Source of the DNA: Luteolibacter yonseiensis
Lineage (GTDB): Bacteria > Verrucomicrobiota > Verrucomicrobiia > Verrucomicrobiales > Akkermansiaceae
DNA length: 64,000 nucleotides
Assembly (NCBI RefSeq): GCF_016595465.1
Contig: NZ_JAENIK010000009.1
Location: 338,044-402,043, forward strand
Direction: 5' to 3'
Shown: positions 7,877 to 15,582 of the stretch, in pieces
Layout of the letters: each line of letters starts with the position of its first letter
Numbering within the stretch: the first letter of the stretch is position 1
Program-made: the position numbers and the translations under genes
Notes under the pieces: generated by a model
Databases searched by the model: none
What the model saw: only the letters and a program-made list of their open reading frames with translations
Told to the model about the DNA's origin: nothing

Positions 7877-8155
7877 CTAAACGTCGTCGGGCAGCATGTC
7901 GTCGCCAAATCTCCTTGCTCCTCCCGGGCCAGTACCATACCCGACGCTGGCGATCCTGCGGTGGCATGTGACGACCGCAGCCGGGACTCCGGCACGGGAG
8001 AATGCAATCCGGGCGTCCTTGGCGATCATCCGGGCGTAAACGTCGTAGGGGGTAACGGTGTCGGATGGGGTGCCGATGCAAATCAGTGCCTGGTCGTCGC
8101 GGATGACTGGATTGACGCTGACTAGGTTGTTTTCGGTCGTTGTGTGGTATTCCAT
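7877..8155 (-). CDS. Small hypothetical protein (92 aa)
   Basis: I chose the internal ATG at 8155 (MEYHTTTENNLVSV) because the frame upstream translates the GC-rich repeat region into an unnatural Arg/Pro sequence. The protein contains a strand-like ALICIGTPSDT and two Cys/His-poor helices. It ends in an acidic tail (DDMLPDDV). I do not recognise the family. It lies upstream of paralogue B in the same direction and downstream of the 46-bp repeats. Confidence 0.5.
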   Translation of the reverse strand: MEYHTTTENNLVSVNPVIRDDQALICIGTPSDTVTPYDVYARMIAKDARIAFSRAGVPAAVVTCHRRIASVGYGTGPGGARRFGDDMLPDDV

Positions 8156-8239
8156 CCCTGTTGCCTTCGGACTGGGGTGGCAACGCCGCCGGAAACGGCA
8201 GCGTTGGTCCAACGCCAAGCAGGGCGTCCCCCACGCCCA

Positions 8240-8400
8240 ACCTGCCGGGATGGTTCGGACGTTTCCGTGATGACGCCCCCGCGCCACTCTGTGGGGACGG
8301 TTCGGAGTGTCCGGGATGACCTCTCCACGCTACCTGTCGGGACGGTTCGGACGTGTCAGGGTGTTCGTCCCCGCGCCACCTGCCAGGACGGTTCGGCAGC
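8240..8400. repeat. Four tandem copies of a degenerate 46-bp repeat
   Basis: The word GGTTCGG recurs at 8252, 8299, 8344 and 8390, steps of 47, 45 and 46 bp. It is embedded in a longer unit of the form (G/A)GGACGGTTCGGACGTGTC, then CCGGGATGAC, then CCGCGCCACCTG. Copies differ by substitutions and small indels. There are no unique spacers, so it is not CRISPR. The block is GC-rich and lies 0.35 kb from the iterons. It may be part of the replication origin or a protein-binding array. Confidence 0.65.
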
Positions 8401-8680
8401 ACCGGCGTCCGCACGGGGATGATGGCTCAGCTCGCCGTGGCGCGGATGCGTTCAGGGGTGATCTTCTCCCCGCAGGGGGGTGGCCTTGGCGGCTCTGTGC
8501 CCTTGTTGTTGTCTTGCTCTTGGTCCCGGAGGGCGGTAGCCTGACCGGGCAGAGGCGCTAGCCTCGGTCCCGTTTTTGGGGCGGGCGATGGACCTGCCGC
8601 CTCAAGCGGCTGGGCCTGTCGGCCCGCCTTGGCAATATTGGAATTGTTGACAATATTGGAGCGAAGAGGAAAAGGGGCCC
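8401..8680. other. Gene-poor GC-rich segment between the 46-bp repeats and the origin
   Basis: I see no convincing gene here. The decanucleotide CAATATTGGA occurs twice, at 8633 and 8651, 18 bp apart, at the junction between the GC-rich and AT-rich halves. IncQ origins have a GC-rich and an AT-rich segment beside the iterons, so this stretch may belong to oriV. Confidence 0.4.
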
Positions 8681-8828
8681 CATTTGTTACACAAGTATAT
8701 AACTGTGTGTTGGTTGTGAATCATGAAAAATTCGTTAAATTTGTGCCGATACGCCGAACCTTTCGGGGCGATAGGCCGAATCTTTCGGGCCGATAGACCG
8801 AACTATTCGGGGCGATAAGCCGAACTAT
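8681..8828. other. Candidate oriV: AT-rich segment followed by 22-bp iterons
   Basis: Three complete 22-bp direct repeats begin at 8753, 8775 and 8797 (consensus RCCGAAYYWTTCGGGSCGATAR), at exact 22-bp spacing. Partial copies flank them: GCCGATAC at about 8745 and GCCGAACTATC at 8819, which runs into the repC stop. The preceding 60-70 bp (8681-8745) are strongly AT-rich and suit strand opening. Iterons of 20-22 bp in three-and-a-bit copies beside an AT-rich segment are the hallmark of IncQ-type origins. Confidence 0.8.
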
Positions 8829-9721
8829 CTAACGGACGGTGGAAGGAGTGATTTGGGGGATTTGGGACGAAAAACGGTTGCCTTGGCGGAGTCGCCCCTG
8901 CCAACCAGTGAGACCTTCCATCCGGCAGGAGCAAAGGATTTCAGGGAGGCGGTAAGCGCTCTCCATTGATCGGGGGTGGCTGTCTGATCGTCGGAAAGGG
9001 CGAAGACACTCTGGGCAAGAACTGTAACCCGGATGGTCCGCTCCTGGCCCTCGCGGAGAAGTAGTACGAATCTTGAGTAGAGGATTTGCGAGATTTGACT
9101 ATTCAGCGATCGCCTCTCCGCTATCCACTGGACGGCCATACCGGCGTTGGTGTTGCCGGCGATCACGGCGGCGGACAGGCGGTTGAGGAGGATCGTGATG
9201 TTGCTGTCCCGCTCGCCGGGACCGAGGAGTTTTCGGTGGATGGCAATGAGCCTTGAGAACTGACTCCCCTCCGGATTGAGATAATGAATGTTGGTGTTTT
9301 CAAGACGCCTGAAGCATTCGTTGAGGCGATCATAGCTTCGCCCGTTGGTGCCCCATCCGAGAAGGGTCAAGATCTCGTGACGTGTCGCCACGGCGGCGAG
9401 GATGTCATCATCCATTCGGACGCCCTCTTCTTTGAGGATGCTGCGGATCTTGGATCCTCCTCGTACGGTTTTGCGGCGATCAGCGGGAGCCATGATGGCA
9501 AGGAGCGCCATGAGGACGGATTCGTCATCGGCGTCGAGCTCCCAGGGACAGATGATCTCGAGCCGGTAGGGGTTTGTCGAACCAGGTGGGCTGTTGTGGA
9601 TGATTTCACGACGTGCCCGCCTGTTGGCGGGCATTTTAGGTAGCGGCCTGAACAACGAGACGGCCGCGAGGTGACCGTGGTGTATCGCGAACCGATATAG
9701 TTCTTTGGTATCCGCGGTCAT
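8825..9721 (-). CDS. repC: RepC-like iteron-binding replication initiator (IncQ type)
   Basis: The 298-residue protein resembles RSF1010 RepC in length and order of elements. There is an N-terminal LFRPLPK segment, then a helical winged-helix-like half (ESVLMALLAIM), a middle segment NRLSAAVIAGNTNAGMAVQW, then ISQILYSRFVLLLREGQERT, and a C-terminal GWKVSLVGRGDSAKATVFRP. In the family RepC binds the iterons and opens oriV for the RepA helicase. The assignment is supported by the 22-bp iterons just past its stop codon and by overlap (ATGA) with the repA-like gene upstream, giving a repA-repC operon. No frameshift is seen, so the replicon may be intact, unless host-specific parts are missing. 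Confidence 0.75.
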   Translation of the reverse strand: MTADTKELYRFAIHHGHLAAVSLFRPLPKMPANRRARREIIHNSPPGSTNPYRLEIICPWELDADDESVLMALLAIMAPADRRKTVRGGSKIRSILKEEGVRMDDDILAAVATRHEILTLLGWGTNGRSYDRLNECFRRLENTNIHYLNPEGSQFSRLIAIHRKLLGPGERDSNITILLNRLSAAVIAGNTNAGMAVQWIAERRSLNSQISQILYSRFVLLLREGQERTIRVTVLAQSVFALSDDQTATPDQWRALTASLKSFAPAGWKVSLVGRGDSAKATVFRPKSPKSLLPPSVR

Positions 9722-10656
9722 GACCGGGCCGTGTCGGTGGAGGGATCATCCAAGACACCTCCGATCCGGGGCCGGTTGGCAGCGGGTCTTGTTGCCGATT
9801 GGGCAGGTGTAGTGATTGGGACCGGTACACCCGTGCTGTTCTTCCGAAACCACTGCGGGTCGTGCATCATTCCATGATTGATTTTGGTCTGCTCGAGGAT
9901 GACGTAATGGCTGCGCTGCTCCTCAGAGATTCCATGTTTGGCCGCTTTTTGTTGCGACGGCTTTCTGACCGACCACGCAGTGCGGGCGGCGAAGGAAATA
10001 GCCACCGATCCGCGTTCCGTCCCGGCGGCGTCAAGGTCATCCCGGGCGGCTTGCATGCCCGCTTTGTTTGTATGGTGGATGAGTAGCCCGCCAGCTCCCC
10101 AATCACTCAGCTTGTCTTCGATGCCCACGAAAAATTCCGTCATCTGAATCGCGTCATTTTCATTGGTACCCGGAGGCAGAAATCTGGATAGCGTGTCAAA
10201 AACCACGAGGACGGGAGGAATTGCCTTACCATTGGCGTCTTCGGGGAGGATAATCCCGTAATCCATCGTGGGCTCCAGAAACCGGGCATTACAGACCACC
10301 AGGTTGTGACAGTAGGCTTCGAAGGCGGCTCCAGCGGTGAGCTGCAAATGTTGGCAGATAGAATACAACCGAGCTTCAAGGTCGATGATGTCATCCTCCC
10401 GTGAGATGAATACCACCGGTCGCCCTCCTGGCACCGCTGGCCCCCAGAGGCCCCCGAGCACCGGCAGGCCTGCGGCGATCTGCACACAAGCAACGAGTGT
10501 CATGAACGATTTGGATGCTCCTCCAACCGCGGTGATCACCCCGAGTCTGCCCGGATATATGCCGGGCAAAATATAAGGACGTTCCGGTTGGGCAACGAGA
10601 GCGGCGAGACGGTTCACGGCTCTTTCGGTTAGTTTTCCTGGAGGGATTGATGGCAT
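9718..10656 (-). CDS. repA: RepA-like replicative helicase (IncQ type, AAA_25/RecA fold)
   Basis: The 312-residue protein starts at the ATG at 10656; the in-frame upstream extension translates a repeated leader and is rejected. A RecA-fold core is visible. Walker A is GRLGVITAVGGASKSFMTL, a strand GGRPVVFISREDD follows, Walker B is VLVVFDTLSRFLP, the sensor is GGLLIHHTNKAG, and the last motif is ERGSVAISFAARTAWSV. The same order occurs in RSF1010 RepA, a hexameric DNA helicase that unwinds oriV. The gene overlaps repC by 4 bases. A conserved leader element (10701-10734) precedes it, separated from the previous gene by a strong terminator. Confidence 0.82.
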   Translation of the reverse strand: MPSIPPGKLTERAVNRLAALVAQPERPYILPGIYPGRLGVITAVGGASKSFMTLVACVQIAAGLPVLGGLWGPAVPGGRPVVFISREDDIIDLEARLYSICQHLQLTAGAAFEAYCHNLVVCNARFLEPTMDYGIILPEDANGKAIPPVLVVFDTLSRFLPPGTNENDAIQMTEFFVGIEDKLSDWGAGGLLIHHTNKAGMQAARDDLDAAGTERGSVAISFAARTAWSVRKPSQQKAAKHGISEEQRSHYVILEQTKINHGMMHDPQWFRKNSTGVPVPITTPAQSATRPAANRPRIGGVLDDPSTDTARS

Positions 10657-10700
10657 GGTGTGTTGTGTAGTTTCGGGAACACGATCAGAGGCGAAAGAAG

Positions 10701-10734
10701 GGCGCGGGCCGGGAAACCGGGCCGGGGCAGCGCG
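10701..10734 (-). promoter_or_regulatory. Conserved leader element, copy A (before repA)
   Basis: On the minus strand this reads CGCGCTGCCCCGGCCCGG followed by TTTCCCGGCCCGCGCC. The core CCGGTTTCCCGGCC lies about 52 bases before the repA ATG. Closely related elements precede the next two genes at 11641-11670 and 13581-13612. The core is near-palindromic (a CCGG/CCGG stem), compatible with an operator dimer site or a leader hairpin. Confidence 0.6.
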
Positions 10735-10760
10735 TGCCAACCGCAGGAAAAAACAAAAAA

Positions 10761-10783
10761 CCGCCGTCCGATAAGGACGGCGG
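10761..10783 (-). terminator. Intrinsic terminator of the RepA-paralogue gene
   Basis: CCGCCGTCC and GGACGGCGG form a perfect 9-bp stem with a 5-base loop. On the minus strand it is followed by TTTTTTGTTTTTT. It ends the transcript of the gene at 10822-11613 and isolates the repA-repC unit. Confidence 0.9.
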
Positions 10784-10821
10784 GCATTCGGGCGATGACT
10801 GATCTATTGAATTGTTGACCT

Positions 10822-11613
10822 TCAGGCCCCGGCTTTGATTGTTTTCTCCGGTTGATCGATAGCCAGGTCGACACTGTTCATCCCGAACCACAGTGGTTCC
10901 TCGACTGCCGGGTCGTTTGACTTGATACTGCTGACAATTCCCACCAGTTCGAGTTCACTCGGCGGGAGATACGGGGCTTCTGCCTGCTCAGGATGAGTGA
11001 CCGTCCAGATACGACGCGCAGTATCCTCAATAAGCGAACCCCCGCGCTCCGGTGGATTCGAGCGGACAAGAAGTAGGGCAGCTCCATGCCGACTGGCCTC
11101 GGCACACACGGTGCGCAGGAAGTCACCTACTGCAGAAGGGTCGTTGAAATCGAGGTTCGGGACGAAGTGAGCCACATCGTCGATGATGATCAGGCGAGGT
11201 GGGTTCTCGGGGTCGACGGGCAACGCTTCAAGTCCGCCCGCCATGAAGGCGTTGGCGTCACAGATGATGAGATTATCCTTGAGCAGCTGCGCTTCATTTG
11301 ACCCCTCCTGAATATCTAATTGGCCAAGGAGACCAACTAATCGGCGTGTGCGCGAGGATGGAGTATCCTTCAGAGTCAAATAAACTACCGATTGTCCGCC
11401 CACACAATCGAGCCCAAACATGCCTTTCAGCGGTGTCCACCCTATCGCAATTTCCACCGCAGCTCGAAGCATGAGGTGCGAGGTGATGTAGGCCGGACCG
11501 TCGAGTATTCCAAACTCGCCGGCTTGAATTCCGGAAATCACGTCCTCATCCACGAAGAGGGAGTCGTTGAGGGTGGCTGGAGTGTTGGGGATATTTGTGG
11601 TTGGTGGTGTCAT
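10822..11613 (-). CDS. RepA-like paralogue lacking the Walker A motif
   Basis: The 263-residue protein aligns by eye with the RepA-like helicase downstream. GIQAGEFGILDGPAYITSHL matches GIYPGRLGVITAVGGASKSF, GGQSVVYLTLKDT matches GGRPVVFISREDD, RLIIIDDVAHFVP matches VLVVFDTLSRFLP, and GGSLIEDTARRIWTV matches RGSVAISFAARTAWSV. The Gly-rich Walker A with its Lys-Ser is replaced by GPAYITSH, and the His-His sensor is replaced by VRSN, whereas the acidic Walker B region is kept. It should therefore not hydrolyse ATP. It may be a regulatory subunit of the helicase, a copy-number modulator, or a decaying duplicate. It has its own leader element and terminator. Confidence 0.65.
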   Translation of the reverse strand: MTPPTTNIPNTPATLNDSLFVDEDVISGIQAGEFGILDGPAYITSHLMLRAAVEIAIGWTPLKGMFGLDCVGGQSVVYLTLKDTPSSRTRRLVGLLGQLDIQEGSNEAQLLKDNLIICDANAFMAGGLEALPVDPENPPRLIIIDDVAHFVPNLDFNDPSAVGDFLRTVCAEASRHGAALLLVRSNPPERGGSLIEDTARRIWTVTHPEQAEAPYLPPSELELVGIVSSIKSNDPAVEEPLWFGMNSVDLAIDQPEKTIKAGA

Positions 11614-11640
11614 GACGAAATCAGGGGCGGCAGAAGACTT

Positions 11641-11670
11641 GGAACGGGAAACCGGGCCGGGGCAGCGCGG
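11641..11670 (-). promoter_or_regulatory. Conserved leader element, copy B (before the RepA paralogue)
   Basis: The minus strand reads CCGCGCTGCCCCGGCCCGG then TTTCCCGTTCC, identical to copy A over the first 25 or so bases. It lies about 29 bases before the ATG at 11613 and begins just after the terminator of the upstream gene. Confidence 0.6.
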
Positions 11671-11695
11671 GTCAAACCGGAGGAGAAAAGAAAAA

Positions 11696-11719
11696 CCCCA
11701 CCTCCGTGAGGAGATGGGG
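11696..11719 (-). terminator. Intrinsic terminator of the TPR membrane-protein gene
   Basis: CCCCACCTCC and GGAGATGGGG pair with a 4-base loop and one G-U wobble. On the minus strand TTTTTCTTTT follows. It ends the gene 11728-13545. Confidence 0.85.
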
Positions 11720-11727
11720 TTGGTTGG

Positions 11728-13545
11728 TCACCGAAGATTGGCCGCCGCCGCGGCCTGGTCGATGAGAGGATTGTCGGGATAAATATCCCGGGCCTTTGCA
11801 AGCCACCGGCGGGCCGTCTCGTCGTCATCGGCTTCTTGGGCGACGACGATTCCGAATGCCACCATTTGTAGGTGGTGGCGGTAGGTGGTGTTGTGGATTA
11901 CCCGCTGGATTACCTGCACCGCTTCCTGTCTCCTGCCGAGTTTCCGCAGGGCAACGGCTTTGCCGTAATTGGCAGTCAGCAGGCGTTCGGTTTCCTTTTC
12001 TTTCTCCAGAGCGATGTCGTATTGGGTGACGGCCTCTTCATAGCGTTCCATGCGCGACAGCGCTTGCGCGTAACCCACGCGGGAGATCCATGGCGCGGTT
12101 TGAAGGGCATCTTCAAAAATGGGCAGGGCTTGCCCCGGTTTGTCCTGAGCGACCAGCCCATCCGCAAGGTTGATCTGGTTCATGACCATGAGGGGGCGCA
12201 CTGCGATGGATGCCAGTGCCATATCCACCGGTTGCTGTGAGCGGGCGGACACGAGGCTCATCGTAAAGACGCCTGCGATCCGGTTTACGGCGATTATTAG
12301 CAACCCGGCGGCTGCAAGGATTGGGAAAACCTTTCTCGAATCGGGTTCCAGGAGTTCCAGGGTCTTCCTTCCCAGGAGGAATGATCCGGCCGCCAGTGCC
12401 AGACTCCATCCTATGGAAGGGACCAGGGTGTAGTAATCGCCAAGGGGGCCAGCGTAGAGCGGGACGAAGTTGCCCGAGGGAAATGCTCCGATGATACCCA
12501 TCGCAAGCCCGAGTGCGATCAAACCGGAAAGCTTACACGATTTCCGGATGCCGATCCAGGCAAGTGCCGGGATGGAAACCAGATAAGCTGCGAGGAAAAC
12601 CCATCCCCAGATGAGGGATGCGGTTGAAACGGATTTTCCCGGGATGTAGCTGCCGCCGATTTCCAAAGTTCCGAATGGCCAAAACCACATGAGGCTGTGC
12701 CTCCAGAAAAACCATGCTGAGGCGGAAAAAACCTGCATCCGGCTGGTGTCGGGGCTGAACAGGACGGAATGCCCTGCACCGTCGCTAATAGCTCCGGTAT
12801 GGTGCCGGAGGAAAAGCCACCCGACGACGACGGAAACCCACAACCCCAGCATCGCGGCCCCCTTGTTTGCAGCCTCGGAGGAAAGATCCTTCTGTAGCCA
12901 CCGCAGTGCCAAATAGGCAGCAAACATCCCGGGAAGAGCCACGATTGAATCATAGCAAAGCAGTCCGGCAGCAAATAACAGGACTCCACCGACACCGTAG
13001 CGGATCTTCCGTCCGGTGGTCTCGGCCATGAGGAATTTGTCAGCGTAGACAAAGGCAAAGCATCCAAACGCCACCGCCATGGCGATATTCTGAGCGGACA
13101 CCCATACCGCACTCGATGTTCCGGCCGCAGATAGAAGCCAAAAGCCGGCGCAGGTAAGCGCGAGCCATTCATCCCGGGAGACGCGTTGGACCAACGCAAA
13201 AATTCCGAAGGCAGCAACGATGCTGTAGAGGAATCCGAAGGTGCGGGCGGCAGTTAGAGCAGCCTGAACCGTTTCCGGTTTCGCGGGATCAGACGCGCTG
13301 GCAATCAAGCCGAACGTCAGATTTTTCAAGGGCCGGTAATATGCGATGCTGTCTTTGTAAGCCATCGAAGCAACGGGGGAAATCCCCTTCGCCAGCATGT
13401 CTTGGGAATAAATGATTGCCGCGGAGTCATCCGAGAAAGGCGGTGAACCCCGGCCCGGCCATACCGAAAGGAGGAAAATGAGGGACAGAATTCCGAGAAC
13501 GGTGAGTGGTTTCGGGCAGGGTGTGGTTTGTGTGGGGCTGGTCAT
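11728..13545 (-). CDS. Polytopic membrane protein with C-terminal TPR repeats
   Basis: In this 605-residue protein the first 430 residues hold about ten hydrophobic segments (for example LTVLGILSLIFLLSVW and GAAMLGLWVSVVVGWLFL). An acidic residue pair after the first segment (SDDSAAIIYSQD) recalls the first periplasmic loop of GT-C glycosyltransferase-like TMTC/PMT proteins. Residues of about 450-600 contain three TPR-like units (ADGLVAQDKPGQALPIFEDA, AQALSRMERYEEAVTQYDIA, GKAVALRKLGRRQEAVQVIQ). Known homologous architectures transfer sugars from lipid carriers, but I cannot confirm activity. The gene sits alone between a leader element and a terminator and has no obvious replication role. 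Confidence 0.7.
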   Translation of the reverse strand: MTSPTQTTPCPKPLTVLGILSLIFLLSVWPGRGSPPFSDDSAAIIYSQDMLAKGISPVASMAYKDSIAYYRPLKNLTFGLIASASDPAKPETVQAALTAARTFGFLYSIVAAFGIFALVQRVSRDEWLALTCAGFWLLSAAGTSSAVWVSAQNIAMAVAFGCFAFVYADKFLMAETTGRKIRYGVGGVLLFAAGLLCYDSIVALPGMFAAYLALRWLQKDLSSEAANKGAAMLGLWVSVVVGWLFLRHHTGAISDGAGHSVLFSPDTSRMQVFSASAWFFWRHSLMWFWPFGTLEIGGSYIPGKSVSTASLIWGWVFLAAYLVSIPALAWIGIRKSCKLSGLIALGLAMGIIGAFPSGNFVPLYAGPLGDYYTLVPSIGWSLALAAGSFLLGRKTLELLEPDSRKVFPILAAAGLLIIAVNRIAGVFTMSLVSARSQQPVDMALASIAVRPLMVMNQINLADGLVAQDKPGQALPIFEDALQTAPWISRVGYAQALSRMERYEEAVTQYDIALEKEKETERLLTANYGKAVALRKLGRRQEAVQVIQRVIHNTTYRHHLQMVAFGIVVAQEADDDETARRWLAKARDIYPDNPLIDQAAAAANLR

Positions 13546-13580
13546 GACGTGAGTAGGTCACGATCCATGGAGGCTTGAAG

Positions 13581-13612
13581 GCGCGGTCCGGGAAACCGGA
13601 CCGTGCCAGCGC
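13581..13612 (-). promoter_or_regulatory. Conserved leader element, copy C (before the TPR membrane-protein gene)
   Basis: The minus strand reads GCGCTGGCACGGTCCGG then TTTCCCGGACCGCGC. Relative to copy A, substitutions G-to-T and C-to-A on the two arms keep GGTCCGG paired with CCGGACC. It lies about 41 bases before the ATG at 13545. Confidence 0.6.
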
Positions 13613-13633
13613 TTCCCCACAATAAAAAGAAAA

Positions 13634-13658
13634 CCCCGCTTCCAGCGAGGAAGCGGGG
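13634..13658 (-). terminator. Intrinsic terminator of the 256-aa membrane-protein gene
   Basis: CCCCGCTTCC and GGAAGCGGGG form a perfect 10-bp stem with a 5-base loop. On the minus strand TTTTCTTTTTATT follows. It ends the gene 13687-14457. Confidence 0.9.
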
Positions 13659-13686
13659 TAAACGATTTTGTGGTCAGATCATAATG

Positions 13687-14457
13687 CTACGTGTCCTTAC
13701 GTGTAGGCACGATGATGTATTCTTTCGGCATTTGCTGATACTTTCTCCAAATGGGAACGTCACGGGTTGTTCCCTGCTTCATCAGTTCGGCGAGGTTTCG
13801 AACGTTTTTCCGGGCATAGATCATAGCCTCATAGGTGAACGAACAAAATCTCATCCATAGGGTCACCACCACCCCCGCTAGCAGACCAACGATTGACACG
13901 CCGATCAGGATGGGAATGTGCAGGTGATCGACTTGCGCAGCGTAAATGACGACGGCAACCAACGTGCCGCAAATCGCCCCCGTAATGTGGAGGATCATGT
14001 AGGCGAGTTCCTCGATTCTATCCAGATTTCGGGGGACCTTACCGGCAGCTACATCCCTGTGCGCCAAATCTGAAGCGCGATTTACCCTCCCAATATTGAT
14101 TGCGACGATACCTCTGCGAATGAGACTGAGAGCAGTGAACCCAACAATGACTTTGAACAAGACTGCGACGAATCCCGTTAGATAAGCGGACACCCTTCCT
14201 TCGGCCCCTAATAGTTCAAATAGATTTCCGCACCAGCGTAGGGCCACAAGCAGAAAAACAATTTGCACACATCGATATGTCCAAGTTTTTTGCCGGATCG
14301 AATTCAGGCGGTTCCGCAATGGCTCCGGCATCGGCAGCAGTTTCTGAGGGTCAATCGTCGGGGAATTTCCATTCTCCGCAGCCCTCCGACGTAGTTTACT
14401 TAAAAAATCGCCGTCCTGTTCTTCGGCTTTTGCTTGATCGTCAACTTTTTCGCTCAT
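13687..14457 (-). CDS. Hypothetical membrane protein with four predicted helices
   Basis: This is a 256-residue protein. The N-terminal 75 residues are acidic and cytoplasmic (MSEKVDDQAKAEEQDGD). Four hydrophobic segments follow: near CVQIVFLLVALRWCG, YLTGFVAVLFKVIVGFTALSL, AYMILHITGAICGTLVAVVIY and ILIGVSIVGLLAGVVVTLWM. The C-terminus is basic. No family was recognised. It lies between the PEP-CTERM gene (77 bases upstream) and a strong terminator. Confidence 0.6.
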   Translation of the reverse strand: MSEKVDDQAKAEEQDGDFLSKLRRRAAENGNSPTIDPQKLLPMPEPLRNRLNSIRQKTWTYRCVQIVFLLVALRWCGNLFELLGAEGRVSAYLTGFVAVLFKVIVGFTALSLIRRGIVAINIGRVNRASDLAHRDVAAGKVPRNLDRIEELAYMILHITGAICGTLVAVVIYAAQVDHLHIPILIGVSIVGLLAGVVVTLWMRFCSFTYEAMIYARKNVRNLAELMKQGTTRDVPIWRKYQQMPKEYIIVPTRKDT

Positions 14458-14534
14458 GGATTTATGATTTTTGAAGAAATTCGGCGCCGTTCCCGATTTT
14501 TGGATTTTCCAGGGATTCAGCTCCTAGTGACGGG

Positions 14535-15437
14535 TTATCTGCGACGGCGGAGGGCAAACGGGATTCCGGCAAGGGTGAGCAGCGCAACCGAGGGCTCGGG
14601 GATCTGGGTGGTAATCCAGCCGGAGTTTTGGAGTGCCTGAATGTCAGCCTCGGTAAGTCCCGCCTGCTGGCCGATACCAACTTGGCTTGCCGGGTCGGTT
14701 CCGATGGCGCGGATCAGTTCGCGCAGCGCGACAGATTCCAGGCTGTATTCGTCCCCGGCTGTCACCCCGTCAAAACCCATGCCCCACAGTCCCCGGGATG
14801 TATCCCATTTGACCGTTCCATCGAACCACACCGCCCCGGCGGTGGGACCGATGCCGATGCTGAACGGACCGGTCGCGTTGAAGCCGCCGGTCGGTCCACT
14901 GTAGGTGAGACTGCCATTGATGGTGGAATTACGGATGTCACCGCGCTGAAAAAGCGCGGTTGCGTTTCCGGCGGCGGCGTTGACCGCATCGTTCCAAGAG
15001 GGCACGTATCCGACGCCAAGGGTGGTGATGGCCACATCCGCCGGACGACCTTTTGCGATGGAACTTCCACTGCCGAATTGCCGAAGACCCACGTAGATTC
15101 TGATTTCATCGGCAATCCACGTCTCCTTTGCGAGGCGAGTGAAATCACCGGTGGAGGGGTTGTTAATGGTATAGGACGCGGAGAGGCTTGCGATGGTCGT
15201 CAACCCGAGCCCATCGCTGTTGGTCCAGGTCGCGCTTCCTGTGGCGGTGCGGGTGCCGAGGGTCGCAAGCTGGCCGTCAGCGAGTCGCGCACTCAGGGTG
15301 TGGGCGGCGGATTCGATTGCGGTCCGGGCGGCGGTTCCAAAACCGAAATAGCCGTTATCGTAGGAGTAATCGACAACGATCGTAACCGCCGGAGCGGAGG
15401 TGGCGGTAAGAAGAAAGGTGAGAAGGAATCGGTGCAT
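14535..15437 (-). CDS. PEP-CTERM exported protein with a degraded metalloprotease motif
   Basis: The 300-residue protein starts at the ATG at 15437 with a signal peptide (MHRFLLTFLLTATSAPAVT). It ends in the sorting signal IPEPSVALLTLAGIPFALRR: a Pro-Glu-Pro motif, a membrane helix and Arg residues, recognised by exosortase in this lineage. The body resembles PEP-CTERM zinc metalloproteases (TIVVDYSYDNGYFG at the start, and YSLESVALRELIRAIGTDP). The expected HExxHxxG is here RELIRAIG, so both zinc His residues are lost and catalysis is unlikely. A related leader motif (CCGGTTGCCCGGCC at about 15467) lies 30 bases before the ATG. No exosortase gene is in the window. Confidence 0.75.
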   Translation of the reverse strand: MHRFLLTFLLTATSAPAVTIVVDYSYDNGYFGFGTAARTAIESAAHTLSARLADGQLATLGTRTATGSATWTNSDGLGLTTIASLSASYTINNPSTGDFTRLAKETWIADEIRIYVGLRQFGSGSSIAKGRPADVAITTLGVGYVPSWNDAVNAAAGNATALFQRGDIRNSTINGSLTYSGPTGGFNATGPFSIGIGPTAGAVWFDGTVKWDTSRGLWGMGFDGVTAGDEYSLESVALRELIRAIGTDPASQVGIGQQAGLTEADIQALQNSGWITTQIPEPSVALLTLAGIPFALRRRR

Positions 15438-15582
15438 TGTGGGATGTTGTTGAGAACGACCTGTCAGGCCGGGCAACCGGCGTGATGGGGTTCTTAGTTA
15501 AGGTGATTTCCCCACGCGGTGTCAACTGACCACATTGGGTTTTCTGCTGAGCCTCTAACCTCGCGGGTGATACAATCCACCG

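Noticed and set aside
8240..8400. CRISPR array
   Set aside because: The 46-bp units adjoin each other without unique spacers and are degenerate; no cas genes are near.
10701..13612. Integron cassette array with attC sites
   Set aside because: The repeated elements lie before genes, not after, and lack the GTTRRRY/RYYYAAC core sites; no integrase is present.
13581..13612. Sigma-54 promoter (TGGCACG in leader copy C)
   Set aside because: The required GC element 10 bases after GG is missing, and the other leader copies lack it too.
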